Assembly: GCA_963575645.1 (NCBI GenBank)
Contig: OY754466.1
Span: 36,612,001 to 36,676,000 of the forward strand
From: Xanthostigma xanthostigma
Taxonomy: Eukaryota > Arthropoda > Insecta > Raphidioptera > Raphidiidae
Direction of reading: 5' to 3'
Length of the DNA stretch: 64,000 bases
The notes under the pieces are model-generated. The model worked only from the letters and a program-made list of their open reading frames with translations, searched no databases and was not told the origin of the DNA. Of this stretch, positions 63,713 through 64,000 are shown in pieces. Positions within the stretch are counted from its first letter, which is position 1. The number at the start of each line of letters is the position of its first letter. The position numbers and the translations under genes are program-made.

Positions 63713-64000
63713 CTGTAAAAGAGGAAATGAATTAATCTCCAGAAGATGTTGAACATATTACTATCGAGTATCGATAGAATACATGCATGCTATACGAAAT
63801 GTTTCCAAAGGGTCATCATTGTAGTATCATTAACACATATATCCAGTGTGCTCAAGAGCCCACTGAATTAAGTTACCATATTATGTGATATAAAGAAACT
63901 TCCGTTAAAAATATTAAAAAAAAGAATGTGTCATTTTTAAATTTTCACAATTTTTATAATATTAATGAATAGGTACTTAATAATGTCATGTTAAATTATA
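63713..64000. other. Intronic sequence upstream of exon A
   Basis: AT-rich sequence on the 5' side of exon A. No exon, repeat family or RNA gene recognised. The phase of exon A requires more coding exons beyond the right edge. Confidence 0.6.

Overview
The window is AT-rich animal DNA, almost certainly from an insect. It shows a host gene split by very long introns, tRNA-headed SINEs, jockey/CR1-like LINE remains and many fold-back DNA elements with TTA/TAA, TA, TTAA and 8-bp target duplications. I lean to Hemiptera or Lepidoptera but cannot decide. There is no prokaryotic or viral gene layout.

One host gene explains all supportable host coding sequence. It is a receptor-type (membrane) guanylate cyclase on the minus strand, covering at least 4083-63712 and open at both ends. 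Seven exons were found by matching splice sites and codon phase: 63516-63712, 60158-60356, 29336-29491, 21816-22725, 19734-19830, 15565-15771 and 4083-4343. They encode about 675 consecutive residues: an ANF-receptor-type extracellular domain, an Asn-rich and Lys-rich extracellular stalk, one transmembrane helix, a juxtamembrane region and the start of the kinase-homology domain. The rest of that domain, the dimerisation helix and the cyclase domain must lie on the other side of position 1. The signal peptide lies beyond position 64000. The exons total about 2.0 kb of a 59.6-kb span, and one intron is 30.7 kb.

The introns are packed with mobile DNA. From low to high coordinate: a small element with a hammerhead-like motif (234-497), a TA-flanked fold-back (1067-1662), a decayed Harbinger element carrying a second fold-back (2444-3991), a LINE reverse transcriptase fragment split by another hammerhead-like mini-element (7250-7975), a hAT-type MITE (8103-8771), a 5'-truncated SINE (12741-13090), a 1.3-kb palindrome (14027-15364), a nested palindrome (15945-19480), a TTA-flanked MITE beside an exon (28923-29292), a hAT MITE butted against a TAA-flanked MITE (32586-33577), a 938-bp TA-flanked fold-back (36857-37794), two more hammerhead-family insertions (38162-38427, 39638-39753), a LINE ORF1 interrupted by a Harbinger element (42800-45240), two elements with ATG..CATATTCACCGAAC ends (48429-50337, 53841-54366), a full-length SINE (50611-51082), two TTAA-flanked MITEs (52955-53374, 58880-59282) and a 972-bp fold-back with nearly identical arms (54982-55953).

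The observation most worth following is a set of 116-266 bp insertions with 14-18 bp target duplications and inverted arms. Several carry a hammerhead-ribozyme-like core (CTGAAGA, a hairpin, then GAAACGTC) near the centre. They look like retrozymes or Penelope-type derivatives. That identification is inference.
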